From an uncultured Fretibacterium sp. (GTDB taxonomy: Bacteria; Synergistota; Synergistia; Synergistales; Aminobacteriaceae): a stretch of DNA of 7,475 nucleotides. Below are positions 1 to 5,915 of this stretch, piece after piece. Location of the stretch: NCBI RefSeq assembly GCF_938030725.1, contig NZ_CALHIQ010000150.1, forward strand, positions 1 through 7,475. The letters run 5' to 3'. The notes under the pieces were generated by a model that worked only from the letters and a program-made list of their open reading frames with translations, searched no databases and had not been told where the DNA came from. A program made the translations under genes and the position numbers. The first letter of the stretch is position 1; every line of letters begins with the position of its first letter.

Positions 1-5
1 GCAAC

Positions 6-1145
6 ATGAGCTTCCTGCTGCGTGAGGCGGAGGTCTGGCGTGAGCTTGGCCTGATCAGCGCGGAGCAGGCGGACGGCATCCGCGGCCTGTACTCCGCGAG
101 GCGGGGCAGGCTTCAGAACGCGCTGCTGGGGCTTGGCGGAACGCTGGTGGGGTTGGGGGTGCTCAGCTTCGTCGCGGCGAACTGGCTCGACATGTCCCGC
201 CTTCTGCGCACGTTTCTGATCCTTGCCGGCTATGCGGCGTCCCTCGCTGCCTCCTGGGGGTGCCGGGAGAGGTTCCCCCGCACCTCCCGCGCGTTTCTGC
301 TCGTCGGGAGCTTTATCTACGGCGGCGGCATCTTCCTGATAGGGCAGATGTTCCATCAGGGCGGGGAGTGGCGCTCCGCCCTGGGATGGTGGATTGCGGG
401 CCTGATCCCGACCGTCGGACTCTTTCGCGACCGCTGGCAGGCCGTCCTGCTGCAGGGGCTTACGGCCCTCTACCTCCTGTTTGACCCCCTGTTGCACCCC
501 GGACGGGTGTGGGATGCCGTCACATGGGGGAGCACCCCGCTTTGGGACTGCCTTGAGCCCTTCCTGAGGAATCCGGACGAGCTCCTCATCGTGGCGGCCC
601 TGTGGGGGCTGTGGCACCTGTGCGGCGGACGAATCGTCTTTCGCCTCAACGTCCTGCTGTCGCTTCTGCTGCTTGGGGAGAGGTTTCAAGAGGACTTCGG
701 CGACGACATCGCCCTGCTGGCCCTGGCCCTTGCGGGGCTCGCGCTGTCCCTTCTGGCGCCGCGCGGCGAGGACCGGCCCCTGCGGAGCGACCTGGCGGAC
801 ATCGGCCTCCTGACGGCGGGGGCCTTCGGGCTCCTGCTGACCTGGCCCGATCTGTGGGCCTGGACGGGTGGGGCGCACTTTGCGTCCGCCCTTGCCCTTG
901 TGGATGCGGCCGTGGTGGCGGTCCTGATGTTGTTGAACCTGGGGCGAAGACGCGGCGTCAGCATCCTCTTCCTTCTGCTGCTGATCGCCCGCTACTTCTT
1001 TGACGACTTCCTGAGGTTCACGTCCAAGGCCTGGGTTTTCTCCATCGCCGGGGCGGCCCTCCTTGCCCTGGGCTTTCTTCTGGAGCGGCGCCTGAGGCGC
1101 GGGGAGGGCAACCCTGAGGAGAAAGGCGGTGACGACAGGACATGA
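6..1145 (+). CDS. DUF2157-type polytopic inner-membrane protein
   Basis: A 379-residue integral membrane protein of unknown biochemical function. The soluble N-terminus (about residues 1-35) carries a W-x-x-x-G-L-I-S-x-E-Q pattern (W11, G15-S18, E20-Q21), typical of the DUF2157 head. It is followed by about ten to twelve hydrophobic segments, for example about 37-60, 66-85, 97-115, 125-141, 145-162, 192-206, 210-224, 235-251, 264-281, 293-312, 318-334 and 343-360. The G-Q-M-F-H-Q-G-G-E-W stretch at 113-122 matches the GQ-xx-H-xxx-W loop seen in this family. The last third (I-A-R-Y-F-F-D, 327-333, then a final helix and a basic tail) resembles the end of DUF4401 proteins, which often sit beside DUF2157. 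ATG at 6 is used because the DUF2157 head begins right after it; its ribosome site lies outside the window, so a longer start cannot be excluded. It overlaps the next gene by 4 bases. The family is fairly sure; the role is unknown. Confidence 0.8.
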   Translation: MSFLLREAEVWRELGLISAEQADGIRGLYSARRGRLQNALLGLGGTLVGLGVLSFVAANWLDMSRLLRTFLILAGYAASLAASWGCRERFPRTSRAFLLVGSFIYGGGIFLIGQMFHQGGEWRSALGWWIAGLIPTVGLFRDRWQAVLLQGLTALYLLFDPLLHPGRVWDAVTWGSTPLWDCLEPFLRNPDELLIVAALWGLWHLCGGRIVFRLNVLLSLLLLGERFQEDFGDDIALLALALAGLALSLLAPRGEDRPLRSDLADIGLLTAGAFGLLLTWPDLWAWTGGAHFASALALVDAAVVAVLMLLNLGRRRGVSILFLLLLIARYFFDDFLRFTSKAWVFSIAGAALLALGFLLERRLRRGEGNPEEKGGDDRT

Positions 1146-1660
1146 GGAGTTCCCTTCGCTACCTCGCGGCGGCCGTCCTGCCGCTTGGCGTGCTGTTGTG
1201 GCTGCCCCTTGAGCCGCTTTGCGTCCTGACCTGGGGGCGTGAAATCTGCCTTGCCGCCCGCCCCATCGACCCGCGTGACCCCTTTCGGGGCGATTACGTC
1301 GCGCTTGAGGTGAACGCCGCGTCGGTGCCCGAGGCCGCCTTTCAGCCAGCTTCCGCGCTGTCGGCTTTCGACAGGGAGTGTTTCGTGACGCTTATTCCGG
1401 AGCCGTCGGGCCTGTGGGGCCCCTCCCTGGTGACCCTGGTGGAGCCAGAGGACGGGGTGTACCTGCGGGGACGGATCGACTTCAGAAAGGTCGGGAGCAT
1501 GGTTCACGTCGACCTTGGGGATGGGCTGAGGCGTTTCTACGTCCCGGAGGGCACGGGACAGGCTCTGGAGCGCGCGGCCCGGGACGGAAAAAACTACCGG
1601 GCGACGGTGCGGATCCTGCGGGGCAGAGCGGTCATCGTTTCGCTGGACGTGGCGCCGTGA
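1142..1660 (+). CDS. GDYXXLXY-type membrane-anchored protein
   Basis: A 172-residue protein with one N-terminal hydrophobic segment (about residues 5-30) and an extracytoplasmic domain. The diagnostic stretch P-I-D-P-R-D-P-F-R-G-D-Y (41-52) followed by V-A-L-E-V places it in the GDYXXLXY family. The family name motif ends in Tyr, which here is Val57. No function is established for the family; it is recurrently found next to DUF2157 and DUF4401 membrane proteins, as here. Its ATG overlaps the stop of the preceding gene in an ATGA arrangement, with only AGGA (1137-1140) directly before it, so translation is probably coupled to the upstream gene. The two proteins most likely act together at the cytoplasmic membrane, but that is inference from gene order. 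The gene ends 49 bases before the dipeptidase. Confidence 0.8.
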   Translation: MRSSLRYLAAAVLPLGVLLWLPLEPLCVLTWGREICLAARPIDPRDPFRGDYVALEVNAASVPEAAFQPASALSAFDRECFVTLIPEPSGLWGPSLVTLVEPEDGVYLRGRIDFRKVGSMVHVDLGDGLRRFYVPEGTGQALERAARDGKNYRATVRILRGRAVIVSLDVAP

Positions 1661-1694
1661 GGACGTTCAATCGTGATTTTTGACGCTTTGATGC

Positions 1695-1701
1695 AGAGGG
1701 G
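1695..1701 (+). promoter_or_regulatory. Ribosome binding site of the dipeptidase gene
   Basis: AGAGGGG, 8 bases before TTG 1710. It decides the start: in-frame TTG codons also lie at 1719 and 1731, but at 17 and 29 bases from this site they are too far away. ATG 1691 runs into a stop after five codons. Confidence 0.6.
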
Positions 1702-1709
1702 TTGTTGAT

Positions 1710-2702
1710 TTGAGTTCTTTGTCGAGTTCTTTGATCGTTGACGCGCATTACGACCTTTTGATGGACGTGGCCCGCCTGCGCCGCCAGGGGGAGACGCAGG
1801 TCATCGAGAGGTTCTACCTGGACGACCTCCGCGCTGCGGGCGTGAACGTCCTCGTCTGCTCGCTCTTCGTCTCAAACGAGTACATCCCGGAGATGGCCCT
1901 GCGCGTCGCGCTGGAGCAGATCGGCAACCTGCACGCGGAGATGCGGGAATCTCCGGGGAAGTTCGCCCTCTGCCGGACCGCGGCGGAGGCCCGGCGCGTC
2001 GTGGAGGGCGGAGGGATCGCCCTCTTCCTCTCCTTTGAGGGGGTCGATCCCCTGGGGGCCAGCCTGCAACTGTTGTCCGTCTTCTATGAGCTCGGGGTCC
2101 GCCTCATCGGGCTCACCTGGAGCCGGCGCAACTTTGCGGCGGACGGCTGCCATTTTCGCCCCCTGGAGGAAGGACAGCCTGGCGGCCTGACCGCCTTTGG
2201 CGTCGCCCTCCTGAAGGAAGCGGAGCGCCTCGGGATGATCGTGGACGTCAGCCATCTGAACGACGTCGGCTTTGAGGACGTGTTCCGTTTCTTTGGCGGG
2301 CCCATCATTGCCTCCCACTCCAACAGCCGGTCCGTCTGTCCCGTCGCGCGAAACCTGACGGACGACCAGATCCGCAGGCTGGCGTCGCGCGGCGGCGTCA
2401 TGGGGCTCAACAACTCGACGTCCTTTGTGCGTCAGGGTGACTTTCCTCCGGACGAGCCCAGGTGGCGCGGCCTTTTGAATCATGCCCATCACATCGTTGA
2501 CCTCGTGGGAGAGGAGCACCTGGGGCTTGGGCTGGACCTCTGTGAGTTCAGCAAGCCTGAGGACTGCCGAACCCACAGCGTCTTTCCGACGTACCGGCAC
2601 GTCGTCCCCTTCGTCGAGGCGCTGCGCCGGGAGTTCCCGACACAGGCTGCGAAGGGAATCCTGGGTGGAAACTGGATGAGGGTTCTGGAGAACCTGGGCT
2701 GA
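1710..2702 (+). CDS. Membrane-dipeptidase-type zinc peptidase (family M19)
   Basis: A 330-residue protein of the peptidase M19 (renal or microsomal dipeptidase) family, which hydrolyses dipeptides with a binuclear zinc centre. Family zinc ligands can be placed: the H-x-D pair at H13/D15 (in V-D-A-H-Y-D), the bridging glutamate E110 (in L-S-F-E-G-V-D), H182 (in V-D-V-S-H-L-N-D) and H203 (in I-A-S-H-S-N-S-R). R214 in A-R-N-L-T-D-D lies where the family has a substrate-binding arginine. The C-terminal G-G-N-W-M-R-V-L-E-N-L (319-329) matches the usual G-x-N-x-x-R-V ending. The strand that normally reads G-x-D-F-D-G here reads G-L-D-L-C-E (274-279), keeping the first Asp (D276) but replacing the second. 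There is no signal peptide, so it is probably cytoplasmic. Start TTG 1710 is set by the AGAGGGG site. It could be read through from the upstream pair or have its own promoter; none is clear. Confidence 0.9.
   Translation: MSSLSSSLIVDAHYDLLMDVARLRRQGETQVIERFYLDDLRAAGVNVLVCSLFVSNEYIPEMALRVALEQIGNLHAEMRESPGKFALCRTAAEARRVVEGGGIALFLSFEGVDPLGASLQLLSVFYELGVRLIGLTWSRRNFAADGCHFRPLEEGQPGGLTAFGVALLKEAERLGMIVDVSHLNDVGFEDVFRFFGGPIIASHSNSRSVCPVARNLTDDQIRRLASRGGVMGLNNSTSFVRQGDFPPDEPRWRGLLNHAHHIVDLVGEEHLGLGLDLCEFSKPEDCRTHSVFPTYRHVVPFVEALRREFPTQAAKGILGGNWMRVLENLG
1712..1733 (+). repeat. Short tandem repeat at the dipeptidase N-terminus
   Basis: GAGTTCTTTG occurs at 1712-1721 and again at 1724-1733, a 12-base period. 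It encodes the S-S-L-S-S-S-L start of the protein. Each copy ends in an in-frame TTG that could in principle serve as a start codon. Confidence 0.7.
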
Positions 2703-2744
2703 CGAGGGGCCCGATGTGCGAGACGTGATTTTAGAGCGATTTGT

Positions 2745-2774
2745 TTGGCGGTTTTGGCAATGTAGTGGTAAGAT
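2745..2774 (+). promoter_or_regulatory. Putative sigma-70 promoter of the cheV-like gene
   Basis: TTGGCG (2745-2750) is separated by 18 bases from TAAGAT (2769-2774), with TG one base before the -10 (2766-2767), giving an extended -10 element. Transcription would begin near 2781, leaving a leader of about 75 nt before ATG 2856. It lies in the only sizeable gap upstream of the gene and in a locally AT-richer stretch. The -35 matches the consensus at four of six positions. Confidence 0.45.
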
Positions 2775-2844
2775 AAGCTTTGACTAGACGTTCACGTCCG
2801 AGTGCCCTCGCAGGTAGCGCAGGGGCATTTGTCGTTCAGGAAAC

Positions 2845-2850
2845 GAGGGG
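2845..2850 (+). promoter_or_regulatory. Ribosome binding site of the cheV-like gene
   Basis: GAGGGG, 5 bases before ATG 2856. It selects this start over the in-frame GTG at 2802, which would add 18 residues with no family resemblance and has no comparable site. Confidence 0.65.
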
Positions 2851-2855
2851 TCTGC

Positions 2856-3791
2856 ATGCAGGAAGTTAAAAAGGTTACAACTGAGGTCGGCACAAACGAA
2901 TGGCAGCTTGTCGTCTTTGTCCTGGGGGACCAGTCCTTTGCGATCAACGTCGATAAGACAAGAGAAATCCTGCGATGGCCCGGATGCCGTGCGATCCCTG
3001 ACGCGCCGGCGGCCCTGATTGGGATCACCTCGGTGCGTGGGGAGGTCCTGCCGATGGTTGACCTGCGCGTCTTCCTTGGGATTCAGCCGATGACCCCCAT
3101 AGAGCAGAGCAAGGTCATCATTGCGGAGTTCAACGAGGTCAAACTGGGCTTCGTCGTCGATGCCGTGGAGAGGATCTACCGCATCAAGTCCGAGGACCTC
3201 GACTCCACCATGACGGGGAAGTACCTTGGGGACTGGATCCTTTACGTCATCAAGCGGGATACCCGCAACGTCCTGCTCCTCGACTACGAGGCCATCGTCC
3301 AGACGATCAGCCCTCAGCTCGTGATCCAGCACAACGCGGCGGATTCGGCGAAGACCAGGGCTATGCTGGAGGAAGTCGGACGCCCGGCGGATTATCACAT
3401 CATCGTTGCGGAGGACTCGCCCCTGATCCGAAAGCAGGTCGAAGACGCCCTCACCGCCAGCGGCTTCACGAACCTGAAGATCTGTCCGGACGGGAAGGTG
3501 GCCTATGACGCCATCGTCAGGGAGAGGGAAGACTGCGACCTCCTGATAACGGACGTGGAGATGCCCCGGCTGGACGGGCTGACGCTGACCCGCCGAATCA
3601 AGGAGAACGTGGAGACGAAGAACATCCCCGTCGTCGTGTTCTCCTCAATCATGGCGAACGACATTAAGAACAAGGCCGCGAGCGTCGGCGCGAACTATCA
3701 GGTCACGAAGCCCGAGATCAACCAGCTGGTGGAGTGCGTCGTGAAGGTTATCAAGGAGAAGGCGGAAAAGCGGGCCGCGGTGGGAGAATAG
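2856..3791 (+). CDS. cheV: CheV-like chemotaxis coupling protein (CheW-receiver)
   Basis: A 311-residue cytoplasmic protein with a CheW-like domain (about residues 14-152) joined to a response-regulator receiver domain (about 180-303), the CheV layout. CheW features include F-A-I-N-V-D-K-T-R-E-I-L (28-39) and G-I-T-S-V-R-G-E-V-L-P-M-V-D-L (56-70). The receiver has the acidic pair E186/D187, the phosphoacceptor D233 in I-T-D-V-E-M-P-R-L-D-G, a hydroxyl residue at S263/S264 and the conserved K285 in T-K-P-E, so it should be phosphorylatable. In known CheV proteins the CheW part couples chemoreceptors to the kinase CheA, and phosphorylation of the receiver tunes that coupling during adaptation. 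No other chemotaxis gene lies in the window, so the gene stands alone here, with its own likely promoter and a hairpin downstream. The family assignment is strong; which receptors it serves is unknown. Confidence 0.93.
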   Translation: MQEVKKVTTEVGTNEWQLVVFVLGDQSFAINVDKTREILRWPGCRAIPDAPAALIGITSVRGEVLPMVDLRVFLGIQPMTPIEQSKVIIAEFNEVKLGFVVDAVERIYRIKSEDLDSTMTGKYLGDWILYVIKRDTRNVLLLDYEAIVQTISPQLVIQHNAADSAKTRAMLEEVGRPADYHIIVAEDSPLIRKQVEDALTASGFTNLKICPDGKVAYDAIVREREDCDLLITDVEMPRLDGLTLTRRIKENVETKNIPVVVFSSIMANDIKNKAASVGANYQVTKPEINQLVECVVKVIKEKAEKRAAVGE

Positions 3792-3852
3792 GCTGCCCCA
3801 GCGGCGACGCGCCGGCAGAACGCCGCTTCGGTGAAAATGCCGTTCCATATCA

Positions 3853-3876
3853 GCACAAGGCGTCCTTGCCTTGTGC
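3853..3876 (+). terminator. Hairpin after the cheV-like gene, possible terminator
   Basis: A perfect 9-bp inverted repeat, GCACAAGGC (3853-3861) and GCCTTGTGC (3868-3876), with a 6-base loop. Four bases later comes a T-rich but interrupted run (TTTCGTTT, 3881-3888). Position and stem suit a Rho-independent terminator for the cheV-like transcript. The imperfect U-tract leaves open a purely structural role. Confidence 0.5.
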
Positions 3877-3919
3877 CGCGTTTCGTTTGAAGCGGTCCCC
3901 CGGAAGCGCCCGCGGAAAG

Positions 3920-3956
3920 CCGTGTCGACGGGGAGGCAAAAATCCCGTCAACGCGG
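3920..3956 (+). other. Long imperfect hairpin in the leader of the unknown gene
   Basis: The arms CCGTGTCGACGGG (3920-3932) and CCCGTCAACGCGG (3944-3956) pair over 13 positions with one G-U wobble and one C-A mismatch. They enclose an 11-base loop, GAGGCAAAAAT. The structure ends 28 bases before the TTG start at 3985 and lacks a U-tract, so it is not an ordinary terminator. It may be a leader structure or an mRNA-stability element. The remainder of 3792-3984 is non-coding and has another small repeat, GCGGCG (3801-3806) with CGCCGC (3821-3826). I recognise no known RNA family. Confidence 0.45.
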
Positions 3957-3974
3957 CCCCAGTGCAAAACGAAA

Positions 3975-3980
3975 AGAGGT
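3975..3980 (+). promoter_or_regulatory. Ribosome binding site of the unknown gene before rpoD
   Basis: AGAGGT, 4 bases before TTG 3985 and 7 before the in-frame CTG 3988. It supports a start here rather than at 3871, from which the frame is also open. Confidence 0.5.
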
Positions 3981-3984
3981 CGCC

Positions 3985-4635
3985 TTGCTGCCCTACTGGA
4001 ATTCGGACCTGGCTCTGGAAATTGCCCCGTGGTTTCCCCTCGGCGTGGACTATCAGCCGATCTCGATCAACCGTCTTTACAGCCCACAGCTGAGGCAGAT
4101 CGCTGCCGGCTGTCTTGAGCTGGACAGCGAGTTCTTCTTCATGTCCTCCCCGAGGGCGGGGTGCATCGGGAGCCTGGTGAGGGATAACTTTTACAGGGAT
4201 GAGCCCTGCAGCTTTCTGACATTGGGCTTCCTGATGATTTTGGGGTATTCCCCGCGCATGGAGCGCCTGGTTGGGTCCCTCTTGAAGGGGCCGGAACGCA
4301 AGATGCTCTCCGCCGGAGTCGCGTTTTGTTCCCTATGGAACGACAGCATCTTGCTGGGGTCGATGAAGGTCATCGCGGTGGTGAGCGAGGAGGCCTTCTT
4401 CGACGAGGCGGATTTTCTGAATGGCTTTGAAAAGCTGCTCCTTGAGGCGAAGGGAAAGGACGAAGTCCCCTTTTTTGCCGAGAAGTTTGGGTACCGCCGC
4501 TTCTGTGTACCCTATGAGACGGACGACCCCCTGCAGCTCAGCATCCGCCAGCTGCTTTACGAAATGGAGTTCGCGGAGACGAGGCAGATGGTGGGCCCTT
4601 CCCCGGAGAGTCGGTTTCCGCAGTTTTTAGGATGA
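3985..4635 (+). CDS. Protein of unknown function, upstream of rpoD
   Basis: A 216-residue protein that I do not recognise. It starts with an aromatic-rich segment (W5, W16, F17, Y23). It has five cysteines (C43, C60, C75, C115, C174) that form no CxxC pair, and two moderately hydrophobic stretches (about 77-88 and 122-134) too weak to be clear membrane spans. There is no signal peptide, and it looks like a globular cytoplasmic protein. The frame is open back to 3871, but that extension would add 38 residues rich in Arg/Lys across a hairpin-forming region, so TTG 3985 behind AGAGGT is preferred. It lies 75 bases ahead of the rpoD start on the same strand with no terminator seen between, so the two may be co-transcribed. 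A run of six T (within 4467-4480) sits in the reading frame. The length and coherent protein sequence argue for a real gene; no function is proposed. Confidence 0.7.
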   Translation: MLPYWNSDLALEIAPWFPLGVDYQPISINRLYSPQLRQIAAGCLELDSEFFFMSSPRAGCIGSLVRDNFYRDEPCSFLTLGFLMILGYSPRMERLVGSLLKGPERKMLSAGVAFCSLWNDSILLGSMKVIAVVSEEAFFDEADFLNGFEKLLLEAKGKDEVPFFAEKFGYRRFCVPYETDDPLQLSIRQLLYEMEFAETRQMVGPSPESRFPQFLG

Positions 4636-4698
4636 CGTTAGAAGGGGCTTGCAGCGGTCAAGCGCCGCGATTTGGAGAGCATGCCCCTGAGAAAAACT

Positions 4699-4704
4699 GG
4701 AGGT
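4699..4704 (+). promoter_or_regulatory. Ribosome binding site that decides the rpoD start
   Basis: GGAGGT is the best Shine-Dalgarno match in the region. It lies 6 bases before GTG 4711, a normal distance, but touches ATG 4705 directly and lies downstream of ATG 4681. It therefore favours the GTG. Confidence 0.6.
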
Positions 4705-4710
4705 ATGGCT

Positions 4711-5844
4711 GTGCAGGACGATAGAGAGCCGCTGGAGAAGACTGACGATACCCCGCAGAACGAGGCGGCGTACCTGGGAAAGGTGCGCAACCTGGTCCAC
4801 GAGGGACAGGGACGCGGCTTTGTGACCAATCGCGACATCGAGAGGCATATTCCCGTGGAGGCGTGGGACTCCGATACGCTGGACAACATCCTGAGCAACC
4901 TTCAGGAGATGGGGATCGAGGTCGTCGAGGAGGAGAAGCTGGACAAGATATCGCCGACCACCGCCGGACACGATGAGTTTATCCCTGCGCTGGACGGGGA
5001 CCTGGGCAAGCTGGACGACATCCCCCTGACGGACCCGGTGAGGATGTACCTGCGGGAGATCGGGAAGGTCCCGCTCCTGACGGCTGCCGAGGAGGTCCAA
5101 CTGGCAAAGCAGATGGAAGAGGGCAACGTCAAGTCGAAGCAAAAGCTGATAGACGCCAACCTCCGCCTCGTCGTCAGCATCGCGAAGAAGTATATCGGCC
5201 GTGGGATGCTCTTTCTGGACCTCATTCAGGAGGGCAACTTGGGGTTGATCCGGGCCGTCGAGAAGTTCGATTACCGACGTGGCTTTAAGTTCAGCACCTA
5301 CGCCACGTGGTGGATCCGGCAGGCGATCACGCGGGCCATCGCGGACCAGGCGCGGACCATCCGCGTTCCCGTCCACATGGTGGAAACCATCAACAAGATG
5401 GTGCGCGTTTCGCGGCAGCTGGTGCAGCAGTTGGGGAGGGAGCCGACGGACGAGGAGGTCGCGCGCGAGATGAGCATCGACCCGTCCCGGGTGGAGGAGA
5501 TTCGCCGCATCTCGCAGCTCCCGATCTCCCTGGAAACGCCCATCGGCGAGGAGGAGGACAGCCAGTTGGGCGACTTCATCGAGGACCATGAGCTGCCCAG
5601 CCCCGACGAGGCCGCGGCAGGGCACCTCCTGCACGAGCAGATCGAGGAGATGCTCTCGAACCTTTCAACCCGCGAGCGGGAGGTCCTGCACTTCCGTTTT
5701 GGGCTTGAAGACGGACATTCCTACACCCTGGAGGAGGTGGGACGCAAATTCAACGTGACCCGGGAACGCATCCGGCAGATCGAGGCCAAGGCGCTTAGAA
5801 AGCTTCGCCAGCCCAGCCGGAAGCTGAAGGATTTCCTGGATTAG
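4711..5844 (+). CDS. rpoD: RNA polymerase primary sigma factor (sigma-70, RpoD)
   Basis: A group 1 sigma factor of 377 residues that directs core RNA polymerase to housekeeping promoters. Region 1.1 is present (about residues 21-77, with G-F-V-T-N-R-D-I and D-S-D-T-L-D-N-I-L), the hallmark of a primary sigma. Region 1.2 follows at about 102-134. Region 2 (about 146-217) contains N-L-R-L-V-V-S-I-A, G-L-I-R-A-V-E-K-F-D and the -10 reading helix Y-A-T-W-W-I-R-Q-A-I. Region 3 ends in the sigma finger (P-I-S-L-E-T-P-I-G-E-E-E-D-S, 271-284). Region 4 (about 310-377) contains the -35 reading helix V-T-R-E-R-I-R-Q-I-E-A-K-A-L. The non-conserved insert between regions 1.2 and 2 found in the E. coli protein is absent. 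The start is ambiguous: GTG 4711 is best spaced from GGAGGT, while ATG 4705 and ATG 4681 would add 2 or 10 residues outside any conserved region. The gene ahead is not dnaG, the common partner of rpoD. Confidence 0.97.
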   Translation: MQDDREPLEKTDDTPQNEAAYLGKVRNLVHEGQGRGFVTNRDIERHIPVEAWDSDTLDNILSNLQEMGIEVVEEEKLDKISPTTAGHDEFIPALDGDLGKLDDIPLTDPVRMYLREIGKVPLLTAAEEVQLAKQMEEGNVKSKQKLIDANLRLVVSIAKKYIGRGMLFLDLIQEGNLGLIRAVEKFDYRRGFKFSTYATWWIRQAITRAIADQARTIRVPVHMVETINKMVRVSRQLVQQLGREPTDEEVAREMSIDPSRVEEIRRISQLPISLETPIGEEEDSQLGDFIEDHELPSPDEAAAGHLLHEQIEEMLSNLSTREREVLHFRFGLEDGHSYTLEEVGRKFNVTRERIRQIEAKALRKLRQPSRKLKDFLD

Positions 5845-5861
5845 AGGGCCTTCGGGTCCTC
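5844..5861 (+). terminator. UUCG hairpin on the rpoD stop codon
   Basis: GAGGGCC (5844-5850) and GGTCCTC (5855-5861) pair over 7 bp with one G-U wobble around a TTCG loop closed by C-G, the very stable C(UUCG)G tetraloop. The first base of the stem is the last base of the TAG stop. No T-run follows, so termination without Rho would be weak; 3'-end protection is equally possible. Confidence 0.45.
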
Positions 5862-5902
5862 GGCGCTGTTGTGAGTGTGCTCTGGCTCTCGTGATGTGGT
5901 TC

Positions 5903-5907
5903 GGAGG
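5903..5907 (+). promoter_or_regulatory. Ribosome binding site of the secreted-protein gene
   Basis: GGAGG, 8 bases before TTG 5916. The nearer ATG 5910 is followed at once by TGA, and ATG 5925 is 17 bases away, so the TTG is the likely start. Confidence 0.55.
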
Positions 5908-5915
5908 CGATGTGA

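Noticed and set aside
1680..1708. TTGACG as a -35 box for the dipeptidase gene.
   Set aside because: No acceptable -10 at 16 to 18 bases, and transcription would start within or after the start codon.
1872..2600. Minus-strand open frame opposite the dipeptidase gene.
   Set aside because: Overlaps a confirmed M19 peptidase with intact zinc ligands; no family signal on the other strand.
3933..3984. Resemblance to a cobalamin riboswitch core (GCAAAAATCCC followed by GCGGCCCCAGTGC).
   Set aside because: The conserved upstream GGGAA block and a convincing CCCGC-ACTG box are missing, and the same bases are taken up in a simple hairpin; the downstream gene shows no B12 link.
3871..3984. N-terminal extension of the unknown gene from 3871.
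   Set aside because: It adds 38 mostly Arg/Lys/Ser residues, runs through both hairpins and lacks a ribosome site, while TTG 3985 has AGAGGT.
4627..5634. Long minus-strand open frame opposite rpoD (335 codons).
   Set aside because: It is a mirror of strongly conserved rpoD coding sequence in GC-rich DNA; its translation is low-complexity, rich in Leu, Arg, His and Asp, with no motif.
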